Assembly: GCA_030734395.1 (NCBI GenBank)
Contig: JAUZTG010000034.1
Span: 682,001-746,000, forward strand
Length of the DNA stretch: 64,000 bases
Direction of reading: 5' to 3'
Source of the DNA: Sarocladium kiliense
Taxonomy: Eukaryota > Ascomycota > Sordariomycetes > Hypocreales > Sarocladiaceae
Part shown: in pieces, positions 9,716-21,589 of the stretch
Layout of the letters: every line of letters begins with the position of its first letter
How positions within the stretch are numbered: the stretch's first letter is position 1
The notes under the pieces: model-generated
Told to the model about the DNA's origin: nothing
Databases searched by the model: none
What the model saw: only the letters and a program-made list of their open reading frames with translations
Program-made: the position numbers and the translations under genes

Positions 9716-12395
9716 ATGGCTGATCCCCAATCTGGAGAAAGCCTAGGCAGCCTGGTCCACCGAGCTGAGGCACCTTTGGCATCCTGCGGTCTGAGCTGCC
9801 AGTGTAGCGATAGGTCAGATGATGTTCAGGCGCGCTCTGAGGCCAAGTCGGCTCAAAGGCAATGCAGACGTGAAGTCACGGATCGGCGCGACTTGAACCT
9901 GCCCGATATGGTTGGGCTCTTGTCGGATGTCCAGCCCATCAGAGTATATTTCTTGTTCTCCTGATGCTCTCCTACTCTTTTCACGAGACCTGATGGTTTC
10001 CCAGTATCTCATCGCCTTTAGATCCTCAACATGCTGAAGCGCAAGCCTGTCCCAACAAGTACGGGTGCGACACCGCCTCCTCGCGCTGTCATGCCGGGCT
10101 CCTTCTTGTCTCACGACGAGCTCCTGGCACAAATTGACAACGAGGTCTTTCATAACCCATGGGAGGCAGCTCATGGTATCGCTGATCCCATTACCACCCT
10201 TGAACGGATCCAGGAGCTAGTAGCCAGCGCAACTGAGAACGAACAGCCGGAACTGAGGTGGGATGTCGTGGACTGGCGAAAGTTCGAGCCTCCAGCAGCA
10301 CTTCGCAAAACACCACACGTTACCTCTCAGGTTCTTCTCGATATTGTACAGTCCTCCATCGAGAGGGTTCGAGAGAGCGTTAGGAATGAGAGACGGCAGG
10401 AGCTGATGGCTGAAGAGCAGCGGCTGCTGCAAGAGCTGGAGACGCGGAAGGCGAAGCAGAAAGGCAAGGAACCTTACCTGCCGATCATCATGGTTGAGGA
10501 TGAACCAGTACCTGGGAATAGTCTCTCAGAGGACCCGCGTTCGTCACACGACGGCCCATCTCTACATACAACCCATTCGAACGACACAGTCGCATCGCTG
10601 GCTTCAGACGATGCCTCGTTTCATTCGCTTCCAACTTCCGGCCTTGTTGTTCTCCCTGGCAGCCACAAACTCCACAAGTCTCGCGAATCGGCCATCCGAC
10701 GATTGTTCAAGAGGAACACGGAGAAAGGTGAAAGTAGTGCTGAAGGGTCCGCCCGAGAGGGTCTCCTGCAAAGACTCTTGGATACAAGAGCAGCGAACAG
10801 CTCGAAATCCGCCGATCAAAAGACCACTGACGCAGTGGCTAAGCTGAAGCGTCGGTTGAAATCTGTGCAGGAGCCGGAGGCTTTACTGTGAGACCCCTTA
10901 TCAGCTACAGTGAGGTCTTCTTATGCTAACATGATCCAGTGAGTGTGTCTCTTGTTTGGAAGATCTCCCTCCCCGAGACTGTGTCAGAGTTCAGTGCCAC
11001 GCCTATTGCAAAGACTGTTTTGTCCGTCTCGTCTCGACAGCATGTGAGAATGAGACTCAGTGGCCTCCCAAGTGCTGCCTCAACAATATTCCATTCGCCT
11101 TGATTCGCAAGAATGTTCCGCCAGCTCTCAAGAAGACTTTCAACGAGCGCTCTAACGAGTGGAATATCCCAATCGCGGAACGAGTCTATTGTTGGCGAAC
11201 GGACTGTGGTCTCTTCATCCGCCCGGGAAAGATCAAAGTCAGCACAAGCACAGGGCAATGCGACAAAGGCCATTGGACTTGCCTCAACTGCAGAAATGAA
11301 GGTCACGGAAAAGACGACTGTCCTATGGATGAAGCGATGATTCTGACAAATCAGATTGCAGAGGATGAAGGCTGGAGAAGATGCTACAAATGCCGCGCTC
11401 TCGTCGAACACGCAGAGGCCTGTCAACATATGACGTGCCGATGCGGAGCGCAGTTCTGCTACGTGTGTGGCTTACAATGGCGTACATGCCAATGCTCTAT
11501 AGTCGATCTCGATAATGTCAAGGAGCGAGCAAATGAGCGGCGCGAGCAGAGGAAGCTCAGAGAAGATGCACAGAATGCCGACGCAGAGGAACTTCAAGCC
11601 ATCTTACGACAGATCGAGGCTTTCGAGAGGGAAGAGGCACGACAGGCAGAGCTTCTTGTCGAGCAGCAGAGAATCGAGGCGCAGGAACGACGGGAGCAAA
11701 GGCTGCTTGAGCGTGCACAAGCAGAAAGTGCGCGTGTTCGCGATATCAGTCTGAAGTTTCAGCACCTGCGCGAGAGCTTTGACGGCCTGCACGACCTTCA
11801 GATTGTTCTCGTGGAAGTAGATCAGCAAGAGGCTACTGTTGCATTGGCCGCCGAGGAACAACGAGTCACGGCCCAACTTGAGGAGAAGCACAAAGTCAAG
11901 CGCGAGGAATTGGCACTGAACTTCAAAGCCAAGATTGCTGCTCGTGAACACGCCTTCGCAAAGGAGTACAGGCTCCGTGTGGAGATGGAAGCTAAGGTCG
12001 AGTCCAGCTTCCGTGAGCAGCTCCGAGACTTCTGGGGCGATCGTGATTTTAGTGGCATCGAGATAGAAGGCGCAATGCTACGGCTTCAGCAGCGGATGGA
12101 CAGACGGTTTCGCAAGTGGCAGGACTGGATGAATGAGACGATTCGACAACTGCAAGAGAGCCTGGAAGAGGAGCTCACGGTGCAGGAAGAGTTGATGTGG
12201 AGCGCGGAGCAGTTACTGAAGACTCGATTTGAGGCAAAAAGAAGGGCGATGGCAGAGAGGGAAATTGCGGAAAAGAGATGGATCGAGGTTGTGATTCTGG
12301 AAAGGGAGATGATGATCAATGAGATGGAGGTTGAGGAGTTAGAGGGGGATGCTGACCTGCTGTATGAAAGTGAGGACGAGATGGAGGATGCTTGA
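9716..12395 (+). CDS. RBR-type E3 ubiquitin ligase with long coiled-coil tail, 849 aa
   Basis: RING-between-RING ligases take ubiquitin from an E2 onto a RING2 cysteine and then onto a substrate. I chose the start at 9716 because ccaccATGG is an ideal context and a 78-nt intron (9944-10021) joins it in frame to the long ORF; an internal start at 10031 is possible. Exons 9716-9943, 10022-10887 and 10940-12395 give 2550 nt. Residues 1-365 are low-complexity and charged. RING1 begins at 367 (CVSC...CHAYCKDC), the IBR spans about 449-492, and RING2 spans 513-550 (CYKC...CGAQFCYVCG), with predicted catalytic Cys526 in EACQHM. From about 555 to 840 the chain is a Glu/Arg/Gln-rich coiled coil. Substrate unknown. 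Confidence 0.88.
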
Positions 12396-12724
12396 GCCAT
12401 GTTTTGAGCGAGCAGATTTACTGCCAAGTTAATGGAAATAAGATACCTAGACCAATCCACTATCCTTATACGAAGAAATGAGTTTATCAAGGTGCTGCTC
12501 TGTTTGCCAATAAACGCAGTCGCTGTCCTGTCTCTGTAGCATTTGGCGTAGTCGGGACACCATCAAGATCGCCGCAAACCTGACTCAACTGAAAATTCTT
12601 GACACTCAAGACCACTCAACCACAACCTAAGCCACCGCGACTTCTACCTTGTCGCAGTCAAGTCGAACCCTTCCAAAACAAGGCATCTCTATTCTTCAAA
12701 AGGATCCGCATCAATCAGGGCGCC
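12396..12724. other. Intergenic, RBR 3' flank and DUS4 promoter
   Basis: 329 nt between same-direction genes. It contains the RBR 3' UTR and the DUS4 5' region, with an A/C-rich leader just before the DUS4 ATG. No other feature is seen. Confidence 0.4.
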
Positions 12725-14079
12725 ATGCCGTCGGCAGTGGCGGACGGGCTGTCGCCCTCTTCACAGTATGTACCGCTCACACGCATCCCATGATGACCCG
12801 CCTACTAACCCAGCCTCTGCCAGCCCGCTCAAGATCTTCGATGTGTGCAAGAAGCAGGACAAATTCCTGTATGCATGTGCGCCTATGGTTCGTTATAGCA
12901 AGGTAGGCCAATCCCTTTCCTGGTTCAATAGCGCTGTGGTTCGGGCTGCTCACTCACAGTCCCAGCTTGCATTTCGACAGCTTGTTCATCACTATGGCAC
13001 CGATCTCTGCTGGACACCTATGATCCTAGCCAAGGAATTTAACAGGAATCAGTTTGCTCGGGATAGCGGTACGTCTTCTCCCTTCTTGCTTTTGCTCATT
13101 CGGTGGACACGGACTGATCAACCAGCGTAGATCTCACCATCTCCACCAGCGGCCCTCAACCACCCACAATCGTCCAGTTCGGCGCAAACAGCCCCCTTGA
13201 ACTCTCTCGCGCGGCCACTCTCGCTGCTCCAGCTGTGAATGGCGTTGATTTGAACTGCGGCTGTCCTCAGTCATGGGCATGCGCTGAGACGCTCGGGGCA
13301 GCGCTTATGAATCAGAGGGAGTTGGTGAGGGATATGGTTGTTGAGACGAGGGGGCGGCTGGAACGAGATGGATGGGATGTGGGTATGGAGAAGCATATTG
13401 ACAGCCCTAAGGGGAGGAGTGTCAGTGTTAAGATCAGAGTTCATGATGACCTGAGGTGAGTCAGAGAGAAGCCGGTCACTCACCAGAGGATTCGTCGTTG
13501 ACACTCCTTAGAAAAACGATGGACTTCTTGGATACAGTTATTGGCGATCCAAACAACCGACTCGTAGACTGGGTCACGATACACCCGAGAACGAGGAATA
13601 CACCCTCCACCACACCAATCTTCACCGACGCCCTCGAGATCCTCACAACCAAGTACTCCAAAACCCTCCCCATCCTCCTCTCCGGCGACATCTTCGACAT
13701 CAACGCCCTCCCCTTCACCTCCTTCCCCAGCACCGACTCCACCTCCCCAGCCCGTCCCAGCACAACCGGCCTCTCAGGTTTCATGTCCGCCCGCGGCCTC
13801 CTCGCCAACCCAGCCCTCTTCGCCGGCCACACTTCTACCCCCTGGGAAGCCGTCGAGGAATTCATGTGTCGCGTTATGAGGGCTCCTATCCCGCTGAAGC
13901 TTACGGTTCATCATCTTACTGAGATGTGTGGTCCGGGTATGGGCACGGATAAGCATGCGCTGTTGGGGAGGAAGGATAGAGCGAAGTTGACGCAGTTGGA
14001 GGATTTGTTGGAGTTGATTGATTTTATGGATGAGAAGATGATGGCGCAGACGGGGAGGGTGATGAGACGGGATTTATGA
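12725..14079 (+). CDS. DUS4: tRNA-dihydrouridine(20a/20b) synthase, 371 aa
   Basis: Flavin enzyme that reduces uridine to dihydrouridine in the tRNA D-loop. Exons 12725-12765, 12824-12902, 12966-13068, 13131-13455 and 13512-14079 give 1116 nt. The Dus4 signatures are visible: YACAPMVRYSKLAFRQLV at the FMN site, TPMILAKEF, and VNGVDLNCGCPQSWA with the catalytic Cys119. LSGDIF and SARGLLANPALFAG follow, which bind the FMN phosphate. The APMVRYSK motif and a length near 370 favour Dus4 over Dus1, Dus2 and Dus3. Exon 5 is unusually C-rich at third positions (about 13610-13850). It converges with SEC10, leaving 104 nt between stop codons. Confidence 0.92.
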
Positions 14080-14183
14080 CATGAATGACCATGGGCGCAA
14101 CACTTGGATAGAAAGAAGATATAGACAGTACAAGCAACATCAGTTTCATCACGATCATGCCATGGTATCGTACTTAGATCATC

Positions 14184-16802
14184 TCACAAACTCGCCAACA
14201 CGCTCTGAATCCCCGCACTACCCGCATCATCCCTCCTCGCCACGAACGATCTAAAGTCCTCCTTGCTAAGCTTCCCTCTCCCCGCCGAGCTCGCCAACGT
14301 CCTCGACTTCTCCCTCAACGCCTCCGGTCCCACGATGAACAAGGATCCAATCTCCGTCAGCATCTCCACCGCTGTAAGTACATCCCTCGCAAGGGGCCAT
14401 TCGCGCATAGTGCCAACGTATTTGGCGATATCCTGCGTGACCATCAGGCCTCCTGTCGCATTGACCTGGAACTTCTTGAAGTGGTCGAACAAATGCTTGA
14501 TAAGTGCCAGCGCCAGCTCGCTCGAGAACTTTTCGGCGTTTTGGCCGTCGATAGCGGCCTGCACATGCTTCGTTGCCCGAGCGAGGAATGTGCAGATACC
14601 GAGGCAAGTTGGGGTTTGTAGTGACTCGAGCTCGCCATCGCGGGGACGGAAGTCTGCCTTCTTCTGGTTGCCGAGGGATTTGGCCACCCAGTTAGAGATG
14701 ACGTCTATGGTTGTCTTGAGGACGTTATTGGCCTTCTTCTCAATGGAGTCTACGGCGACCTTCTTCTGCGCCTCCATACTGCGGCGGACGGTCGTGTTTG
14801 ATTCAGCGAGGCGGATGAGCACAATGGTGATAAAGCGCTCCATAATCGCAGTAATAGTGATCGCCGGCCGCATCGAGGGTAGGAACGAGAGATCTGGTTC
14901 CGTTTTGGTGTTTTCTAGAGCACCGGCTTGGTCAAGGGCAGCTTCCAGGCCAGTCTCAACGTATACGCGTCCCATGCTGGTGAGTAGCAAGTTGAGCAGG
15001 ATGTTAACATCCTTTGGTGTTTCTGTCTGCGAGCCAAGTTCGAGTGTTCGCTGCACGCTCTCGGCGAGCCACTTCATCATGCGCTTCGCGTATGGAACGG
15101 ATAGGATACCATCCTCCTCAGACACCTCAATCTCGTCTTTGTTATCCTTGTCTTGCAGCCCTGCCACGCGCAACATCATAGCCTTCTGCGTCGGCGTCAA
15201 TTCTGACGACTCAAGTCTTTCGATATATGCATCTTTGGCAGAGGCCATCATCTGTGATCCTTGCTGCGCCAAAGATGCCATGAACCCCGAAGGCGCCTTC
15301 TTTCTTCGAGAGTGATAGATGGTAAACTTGAAAAGCAGCGAGCTGTACATCTCTTCTAAGCTGCGCCTCTCCCGATCGATGTAAGAGTTTCCGACAAGGT
15401 ATGGTACGAATAGCTCTTCCATTTGTTGATCCAGTGTTTGCGAGATCTGGGCAGAGCAAGGCTCCGGGTGTTCTGTCAGGCCATGAAGTTTCAGGTCTTC
15501 TACCAAAGACCCGATGTAGGTCCGTGAAGAGTGTAGTGACCGAAGGAATGCCAGTGACGAGATAGTATCCGCCTTATCCAGTACTTTCTCCAACCGTTGC
15601 TGGACCGACTGTTGGAATATTCGTTGAATGAACTTGACAAGAACTGTCTCATAGTAGGGGAATGCTCGCTTGATGATGAACGACTCCTCTTGCATGACAA
15701 TCTTCACCTCGTCAACGAGGGACTGCAAGCTCGGCTCGACGCCAGGGGGTTCCAGATCCGGGTCCGCCAGCTGGTCCCAAGTCTCTCCATCTGCCGTGAC
15801 CTCGTCACTCATCAGCTGGTCACGATCGATGAAGAACTGGTGCTGGTTGACAAAGACTGCGATCACACTCGCTCCTCCGTTGAAGTCATGCAGCACTTTG
15901 GCACATTCCATCATGTCGTCGAAATTCTGTTTTCGGTAGCTATTGTTGAACTGTTTCAGAAGGTCCTGCTCAAGAGTCTCGCTGAATTTCTCGAGCGCTT
16001 CTCTTGTGTTGTGGCCGCGATTCCCGTTCGTTGCTCCGTTGGTCAAGCCGTTTCGCTGTCCGTTGGTGTGGCTCCATGATGACGGATCTAATCTTTGACT
16101 GATCCTCATCAGCTGGCGTGCAATCACGGCACACTGGATCTTGAGGTCTGCGCCTCCCTGGCGCTGCATGTCCTGCAGCTTTGTGAGCTGGCCGGTCTCG
16201 CTGACCTCATTCCAGCATTGTATCAGGAACTTCGCATCTTCTGCTCGTCTGCGTTTTCTGTCCAATTCCTCAAGCTTTTCACCAATCTGTACAGCGACAT
16301 TGCCGCCACCGTCCGCGTTCCCGTTCGTATCGTGCATATTTGTGCTGCCGGCATTGAGAGAGATATCGAGAGCCTCGAAGGAGCTCATTGACTGTTCAAG
16401 CTTTCGGCCGAGGGTTTCGAGGGTGTGGTCGTGTTGAGTCTCGGCGCGGCGAACCTGTGATAAAAGCTCCGACTCCTTCTCCTGTAGCTCGTCGCTGAGT
16501 TGATCAAGCTGTGAAAGAGCATCTGTGTCTGGTTAACGAGGGTTCATGGCGGCGGAGTAGAGCTATGTGCATTGACAGAACCTCATTCCCCAGAAGAGAA
16601 ACTCACTCTCGAATGTTCTGATCAATGGCTTCGGATCAAATGCTGGTTGAGATTGGCCGGATCGTCGGTTGATGGGGACAGCACTATCGGCTAAGCTGTC
16701 GACGAAGTCGCGAACAATGAAGTCATTGTTGGAGAAGTTCTCGAGCGTGAACTCAGGACCCTGTGGAAACAGAGTCCTGGGCCCAGAGCTCACCCTGTCC
16801 AT
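14184..16802 (-). CDS. SEC10: Exocyst complex subunit Sec10, 844 aa
   Basis: Subunit of the octameric exocyst that tethers secretory vesicles to the plasma membrane at growth sites and hyphal tips. Exons 16802-16607 and 16522-14184 give 2535 nt. The N-terminus holds the family motif FSNNDFIVRDFVDSLADSA and a coiled-coil region (LDQLSDELQEKESELLSQV). Further conserved blocks are CAVIARQLMRISQRLDP and KVLHDFNGGASVIAVFVNQH. The rest is the helical-bundle body of Sec10, ending in EDFRSFVARRDDAG. Length is normal for filamentous fungi. The intron has two acceptors six bases apart that both keep the frame; I used the inner one (exon 2 from 16522) because it better matches the family spacing. Confidence 0.93.
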
Positions 16803-17444
16803 GATTGCGCAGGTAGTCCCTCGGTGATGCCCAGGTGGGCTACATGTGTGAGGTGGGACAACGCGCCACGGCTGGGGATGGCGCTGGCTATTATGCTAGC
16901 CAGTCTGGCTTGTTCAATCTGTGTCGTAGCGGATGTCGTGCCTGTCGTCTGGGGAAGCGATCGCGTTCAATGACCAGTCCCCAAATTGCAGCGTGGGGAG
17001 CTTGGCGTGTATCTGTGGTCGTGGAAAGCAGGGAAGCTGGCAGTCCGAGACCCAGCTGTCCCATGCCGCGACGTTGAAGCACTCCCCCGCTGAACAGCCT
17101 CCCTGCGCCACAGTATTTGCGCACCTCGCAACCAGGGAGCCACCAGCCCGCCACAGGCACATGCATTGGCGATCTCGCCTGTTTTTTTAGGGCGGAGCGA
17201 CAGACGTAACCGCACCGCCGCTTCGACATCACCGGGCTTGGGGCCGCGTCGTCAGCCTCCATTCTCTTGCACCGTGTCCAGCCTGATCGCTACTACATTA
17301 ATTCTTTTGTCGACCTGCTGTTATCCCCTGGCCACAAGTTCCCGTCCTTTTCGCTGCACACAATCCTCCCGACATCTCGTCTTCCTCTCAATACCATCTC
17401 CACCGACTCGTTAGCCAGCCTCTCGAGGCTGCACATACCTCGCC
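16803..17444. promoter_or_regulatory. Divergent promoter region of SEC10 and NUS1
   Basis: 642 nt between the start codons of two essential secretory-pathway genes. The NUS1 side (about 17230-17440) is pyrimidine-rich, the usual architecture around fungal transcription starts. No specific operator was recognised, and short ORFs here lack domains. Confidence 0.45.
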
Positions 17445-18535
17445 ATGCCCATGTCTGTACATGACCAGAAGGTGTACAGAGCCGATGAGGCGCATCAGCA
17501 TAAGCTTCTCTCGGACGAGGAGCGGCGTCGCATGCTCAAGGTATGAGTGTCGTGAGGCTCCAGGGTCGTGGCCATTGCTAACACCGTCCGCCAGGCGAGT
17601 CTGCCCGCGCCTATCGAGCCGACTCCAAGAGGATCGACGACGACTGCACAACGACGATCACACCTCGGTGTTCGCCGCTTCATCAAGAACCAGATTCATC
17701 TCCTCATCTTCACAATCATGCATGCTGTCTTCTCGCTGTACATCCGCACGAGGCAGGTTTGGCACGTTGTCTGCTACCAGATCAGTTCGGTTCTCTATTA
17801 TCACCACGGCACGCCGCAGTACATTCAGAAGGATGTCATGGGTCTACAAAGGCGGCCGAAGCACCTGAGTACTGTTTTGAAAATAGGGGATCACCCGAAG
17901 GCCAAGGCGGACCTTGAGCGCCTGATCGACCAAACCGCTGAGCTCGCCACATGGTGCGCTTGTGCCGAAATTCCAATGTTGTCGGTGTACGAGAAGACAG
18001 GTACGAACTTTGAGATCGTTCGCAGGCATCATTATTTGCTAACGTATGCTCAGGCGTTCTCAAGAAGCACATGCCTCGAGTTTATGAGGCCGTGGTTCAG
18101 AAGTTTGCGTTCTACTTCGGCGAGCATCATCCAACACTCTCTCTTACCTCTCCACACAAGGAGGAGCAGTCGTCGATCAACGCGTCTGTGCCTTCCAAGG
18201 TCGGACACCTCAAGCTTCACCTCATCTCATACCAGGACGGCAGGGAGTCTGTCGTCGACCTGACTAAGACCCTCGCTCAAATGTCGCAAAAAGGAAAGCT
18301 GTCTCCCAGGGATATCTCGATGGAGCTTGTTGACGCCGAGCTCTCGGAAGGCATCATGCCGGAGCCGGACCTCCTCCTTCTATTTGGCCCGTACGTTGAG
18401 CTGTCCGGCTACCCGCCATGGCAGATCCGTTTGACTGAGATCTTTTGTCTCCCTGACAATGAAACCTTCGGATACCAAGTCTTCGTCAAGGCCCTGCGCA
18501 ATTACTCGAAAGCGCAGTTCCGTGTAGGCACATAA
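17445..18535 (+). CDS. NUS1: Dehydrodolichyl diphosphate synthase subunit Nus1 (NgBR homologue), 327 aa
   Basis: Non-catalytic subunit of the cis-prenyltransferase complex that makes dolichol precursors for N-glycosylation at the ER. Exons 17445-17540, 17595-18000 and 18054-18535 give 984 nt. A hydrophobic stretch near residues 55-75 (HLLIFTIMHAVFSLYIR) is the membrane anchor. KHLSTVLKIGDH and the cis-prenyltransferase-like body follow. The C-terminus ends in RVGT, matching the RxG motif that Nus1/NgBR contributes to the active site. No catalytic Asp motif of a true cis-prenyltransferase is seen, as expected for this subunit. The stop codon lies 37 nt from the stop of the convergent AlkB gene. 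Confidence 0.9.
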
Positions 18536-18572
18536 GAGATGGCGTGCTGGTCGCAAGATGGGAGCCAGGGGC

Positions 18573-19663
18573 TCATCCATTCTTCGCAACCCCATTCTTC
18601 CACAGCTTCATCTCACGGGCCACCTTGTCCCAGCGATAAACCGGCCCAGTACCAACATTATAGTTATAGTAATTATCCGTCCCGCCTTTGACCATCGCTC
18701 GTCTGAACGTAATGTTGATGCGCCCACCGTCCTCTTGATTCTTGCCCGATCGTTTCGGGATGGAATGCAGCCAATTTGACTGAGTCTTGCCGCGCATGAG
18801 AACCATATCGCCACTTCCAAGAGGTAGTTTGAGCGGTTTAGCAGCTTGAATGGCTTCGGCATCAGCTGCACCCGGTACAGCCGGTTTATGTTTCATCAGG
18901 AAATCCCTGCGAGCTCCCAATGAAAATGAGGCTATCGCAGGGTCCTGGCCGAGAAATCTCTCATCATCGCTGTGATAAGATATGCTGTCTGAACCGGAAG
19001 CGTAGTAATTGACGAGGCAGAAGTTGAACTTGCATCCTGTTGCGGCTTCTGTGGATTTGCGAAGCTCGTCTAGGCATTGTGGGATTGGCCGCGGCGGGTA
19101 GCGATCGTACAACCTGTCCGATGCTTTCTTGCCCGTCTTCAAATCCATCACAGTCCCATGCTCATCGAATCTCGACGTCTCGTCGAGACCATACACAGTT
19201 GTCCATCTAATAACCACGTAAGTGAAAGGTCGAGGCTGGTTGTCTGAGGGTACCTACCTTGGAGTTCTTATCTGCGTCTCGAATCCTCCCCGCTTTATCT
19301 TATACTCTACTCTGTAGAAAGGCAGTTCTGAGCGCAGAAACTCAAAGAATGTCTTTGCAAGGTAACTCGGAATGTATGGCTCAAAGTACAAGAGGTCAAG
19401 GTGTGGCTGATCATTGATCACCCGACCTTCGCGTGCAGGAAGCGAAGAGATCTCTTTGCTGAGAGACACCGGTAGCTGTGAGATTGAAAACGGATATGCC
19501 GGATGTGAGGATTTCTCTGTCTGTAGTTGTGTGAGTAGAAGCACCTTGATTCAGATAGTGTATCACTTGCGTTCGTCTCCTCAGTCTGAGGGTCAGAGGC
19601 GTCAACCTTCGGTCTCTTGGGAGCCGTCGCGAAGAAGGAGTCCAACGTCCGTTTCTTCGACAT
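18573..19663 (-). CDS. AlkB-type 2-oxoglutarate/Fe(II) dioxygenase (ALKBH2/3-like), about 329 aa
   Basis: Oxidative demethylase family that repairs 1-methyladenine and 3-methylcytosine in nucleic acid. The catalytic part is clear. Exon 3 (19206-18573) holds the Fe(II) ligands in SYHSDDERFLG and NWLHSIPKR, and the 2-oxoglutarate arginine in GRINITFRR. Exon 2 ends at 19258 with GGFETQIRTPR. The N-terminal ATG at 19663 opens a Lys-rich start (MSKKRTLDSFF) in another frame, so an intron must join it to exon 2. A 50-nt intron (19566-19517) or an 86-nt intron with a weak GTTGAC donor both restore frame. The stated length uses the first. The coordinates of exon 1 are therefore provisional. Confidence 0.85.
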
Positions 19664-19994
19664 CCTGGGGGTTTTTTGAGCAAATACGCCTCTATCAAGC
19701 GATAGTTAAATACTAGGGGAGGCAATTGCTAAGATGCACCGTTGTGCAGAAGGAAAGTCGTGACATCACGCGTCGACCACCAATTACACCAGCCACAGTC
19801 AATCGTGGCGGTGCTCCACCCCGACTCCAACGGTCAAGCCACCATCACTTTTTGCGGCCTGAAGGCCTCAGTCACCACGGGGACTCGCAACCACTCACCC
19901 CTGGCCGCTCAAGATGGATGTAGGAATTCCCGCCAAAAACAAACTCGCAAAATCTCTCTGACCTAGACCACAGAATGAACCTACATCGGATATC
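19664..19994. promoter_or_regulatory. Divergent promoter of AlkB-like gene and TRM5, with a uORF
   Basis: 331 nt between the two start codons. On the TRM5 side an eight-codon upstream ORF including its stop (ATG at 19975) ends in a TGA (19996-19998) that overlaps the TRM5 ATG (19995-19997), a stop/start arrangement. Whether it lies in the transcript depends on the unknown transcription start. Confidence 0.5.
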
Positions 19995-21589
19995 ATGAAC
20001 AGCTTATTCCGGGCGCCAGCTGCCCGCGGCATCAAGAAGCTGGATACCACCTTATTCTCAAAAGTACTTCCTACAACTGCTGCCTCAGTAAAAGACAACA
20101 GGCTCCTTTCAAAGTACAGGAAGTCTCTGGAAAAGAGTGACGAGTTGTTACGGCTGCGAACAATCAGTCCGATTGTAGAAGATCGGAGCCCAACGGCGTC
20201 CAATGGCCAGAAATGTCTTCTCCTGGCAGCCGAGCTGCAAAGATCCGGTATGAGCATGTATTGCTATGTACGGCCTTATTGCTGATACTTTACTGCAGCA
20301 CCCGAGACATGGAGTACGGTTCTTCAGGAAGCTGTTAAGATCGGGGATCTTACCTTGACGCCTTACGATCTTCAACTTGACTACAGCCACTGGAGCTACT
20401 GTAAGTGGCCCTCTTTGTGGAATCATAACCAGACCTCTCTAACAGCCCAATAGACGATATCATGAAGTCAATACTTCCGGAAGAGCTTGCTGATGAGATT
20501 CCTGTCGGTTTCAACAGTGCAGGTCACGTTGGTAAGTTGTCATCTAGGAGCGAGGAGCGTCCTTCTGAACCAGCCAGCTAACCTACATAGCCCATCTCAA
20601 CCTTAGAGATAGATATCTACCGTACAAATATGTCATTGCAGAGGCAATTGTTGACAAGAACCCCACAATTAAGACAGTCATCAATAAGGTCGACAACGTT
20701 GGCGGCGAAAGCGAGTTCAGGACCTTTGCCTACGAGGTTCTGGCTGGACCTGATGACCTGGAAGTGGAGGTCCATGAGGCGAACTGCACGTTCAAATTCG
20801 ACTACTCCAAAACATACTGGAATACAAAACTAAGCACCGAGCATGCCCGCCTTGTCTCATTATTCGAGCCCGGGCAGGTCGTTGCCGATGTCATGGCTGG
20901 GATTGGGCCTTTCTCAGTTCCTGCTGGAAAGAAAGGGGTCTTCGTCTGGGCCAATGACAAGAACCCCGAGAGCTACAACTACCTGAAAGACGCTATGAAG
21001 AGGAATAAGGTAAGTTGACTGATATTGATGAGTGTATCTATGAGCTATTGTCTTGCTGACTTGGAAAAAGACTGGCGACTTCGTCAGGCCGTTCAACGAG
21101 GATGGCCACGACTTCATCCGCTTCGCAGCAGACGACGTCTTACGAGCATCAAAAGCAGAAGAGCACGCAAACCTCCCTGCGCCAAAACACTCAAGAAAGT
21201 CTCTCGAACCACCGCCTGAGCCAATCCGCGTCGACATTCCACCAACCATCTCCCACTTTGTCATGAACCTCCCCGCCTCTGCTCTCGAATTCCTGCACAA
21301 CTTCCGCGGGGTCTACGAAGGGCAAGAATCACTCTTTGCACCAATTGCGGAGACGAAACTTCCAATCGTGCACGCGCACTGCTTCGCGCTCAAGGGTGAC
21401 GATGAGATTGCCTTCAAGGAGATTTGTGATCGTATCGAGGCGGAGATTGGTATGAGGCTAAGACCGGGAAAGATGGAAAACGAGGGAGAGGTCGAGATCA
21501 CGGAGGTCAGGGATGTTGCCCCTTCGAAGCGGATGTTCTGCGCCAGCTTCAGGATACCATCTGATGTTGCCTTTGCATCTCGTAAGTGA
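19995..21589 (+). CDS. TRM5: tRNA (guanine(37)-N1)-methyltransferase Trm5, 456 aa
   Basis: AdoMet-dependent methylase that makes m1G37 next to the anticodon and prevents frameshifting; also the first step to wybutosine. Exons 19995-20247, 20299-20400, 20454-20531, 20591-21009 and 21071-21589 give 1371 nt. Class I methyltransferase motifs are plain: VVADVMAGIGPFSVPAG (AdoMet loop), FVWANDKNPESYNYL, and NLPASALEFLHNF (the NLP motif). HLNLRDRYLPYKYVIAEA belongs to the D2 domain. The N-terminus (MNSLFRAPAARGIKKLD) could act as a weak mitochondrial presequence, and Trm5 often serves both compartments. The end is not fully certain: a GTAAGT donor overlaps the last codons (SRK stop), so an additional 3' exon is conceivable. 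Confidence 0.92.
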
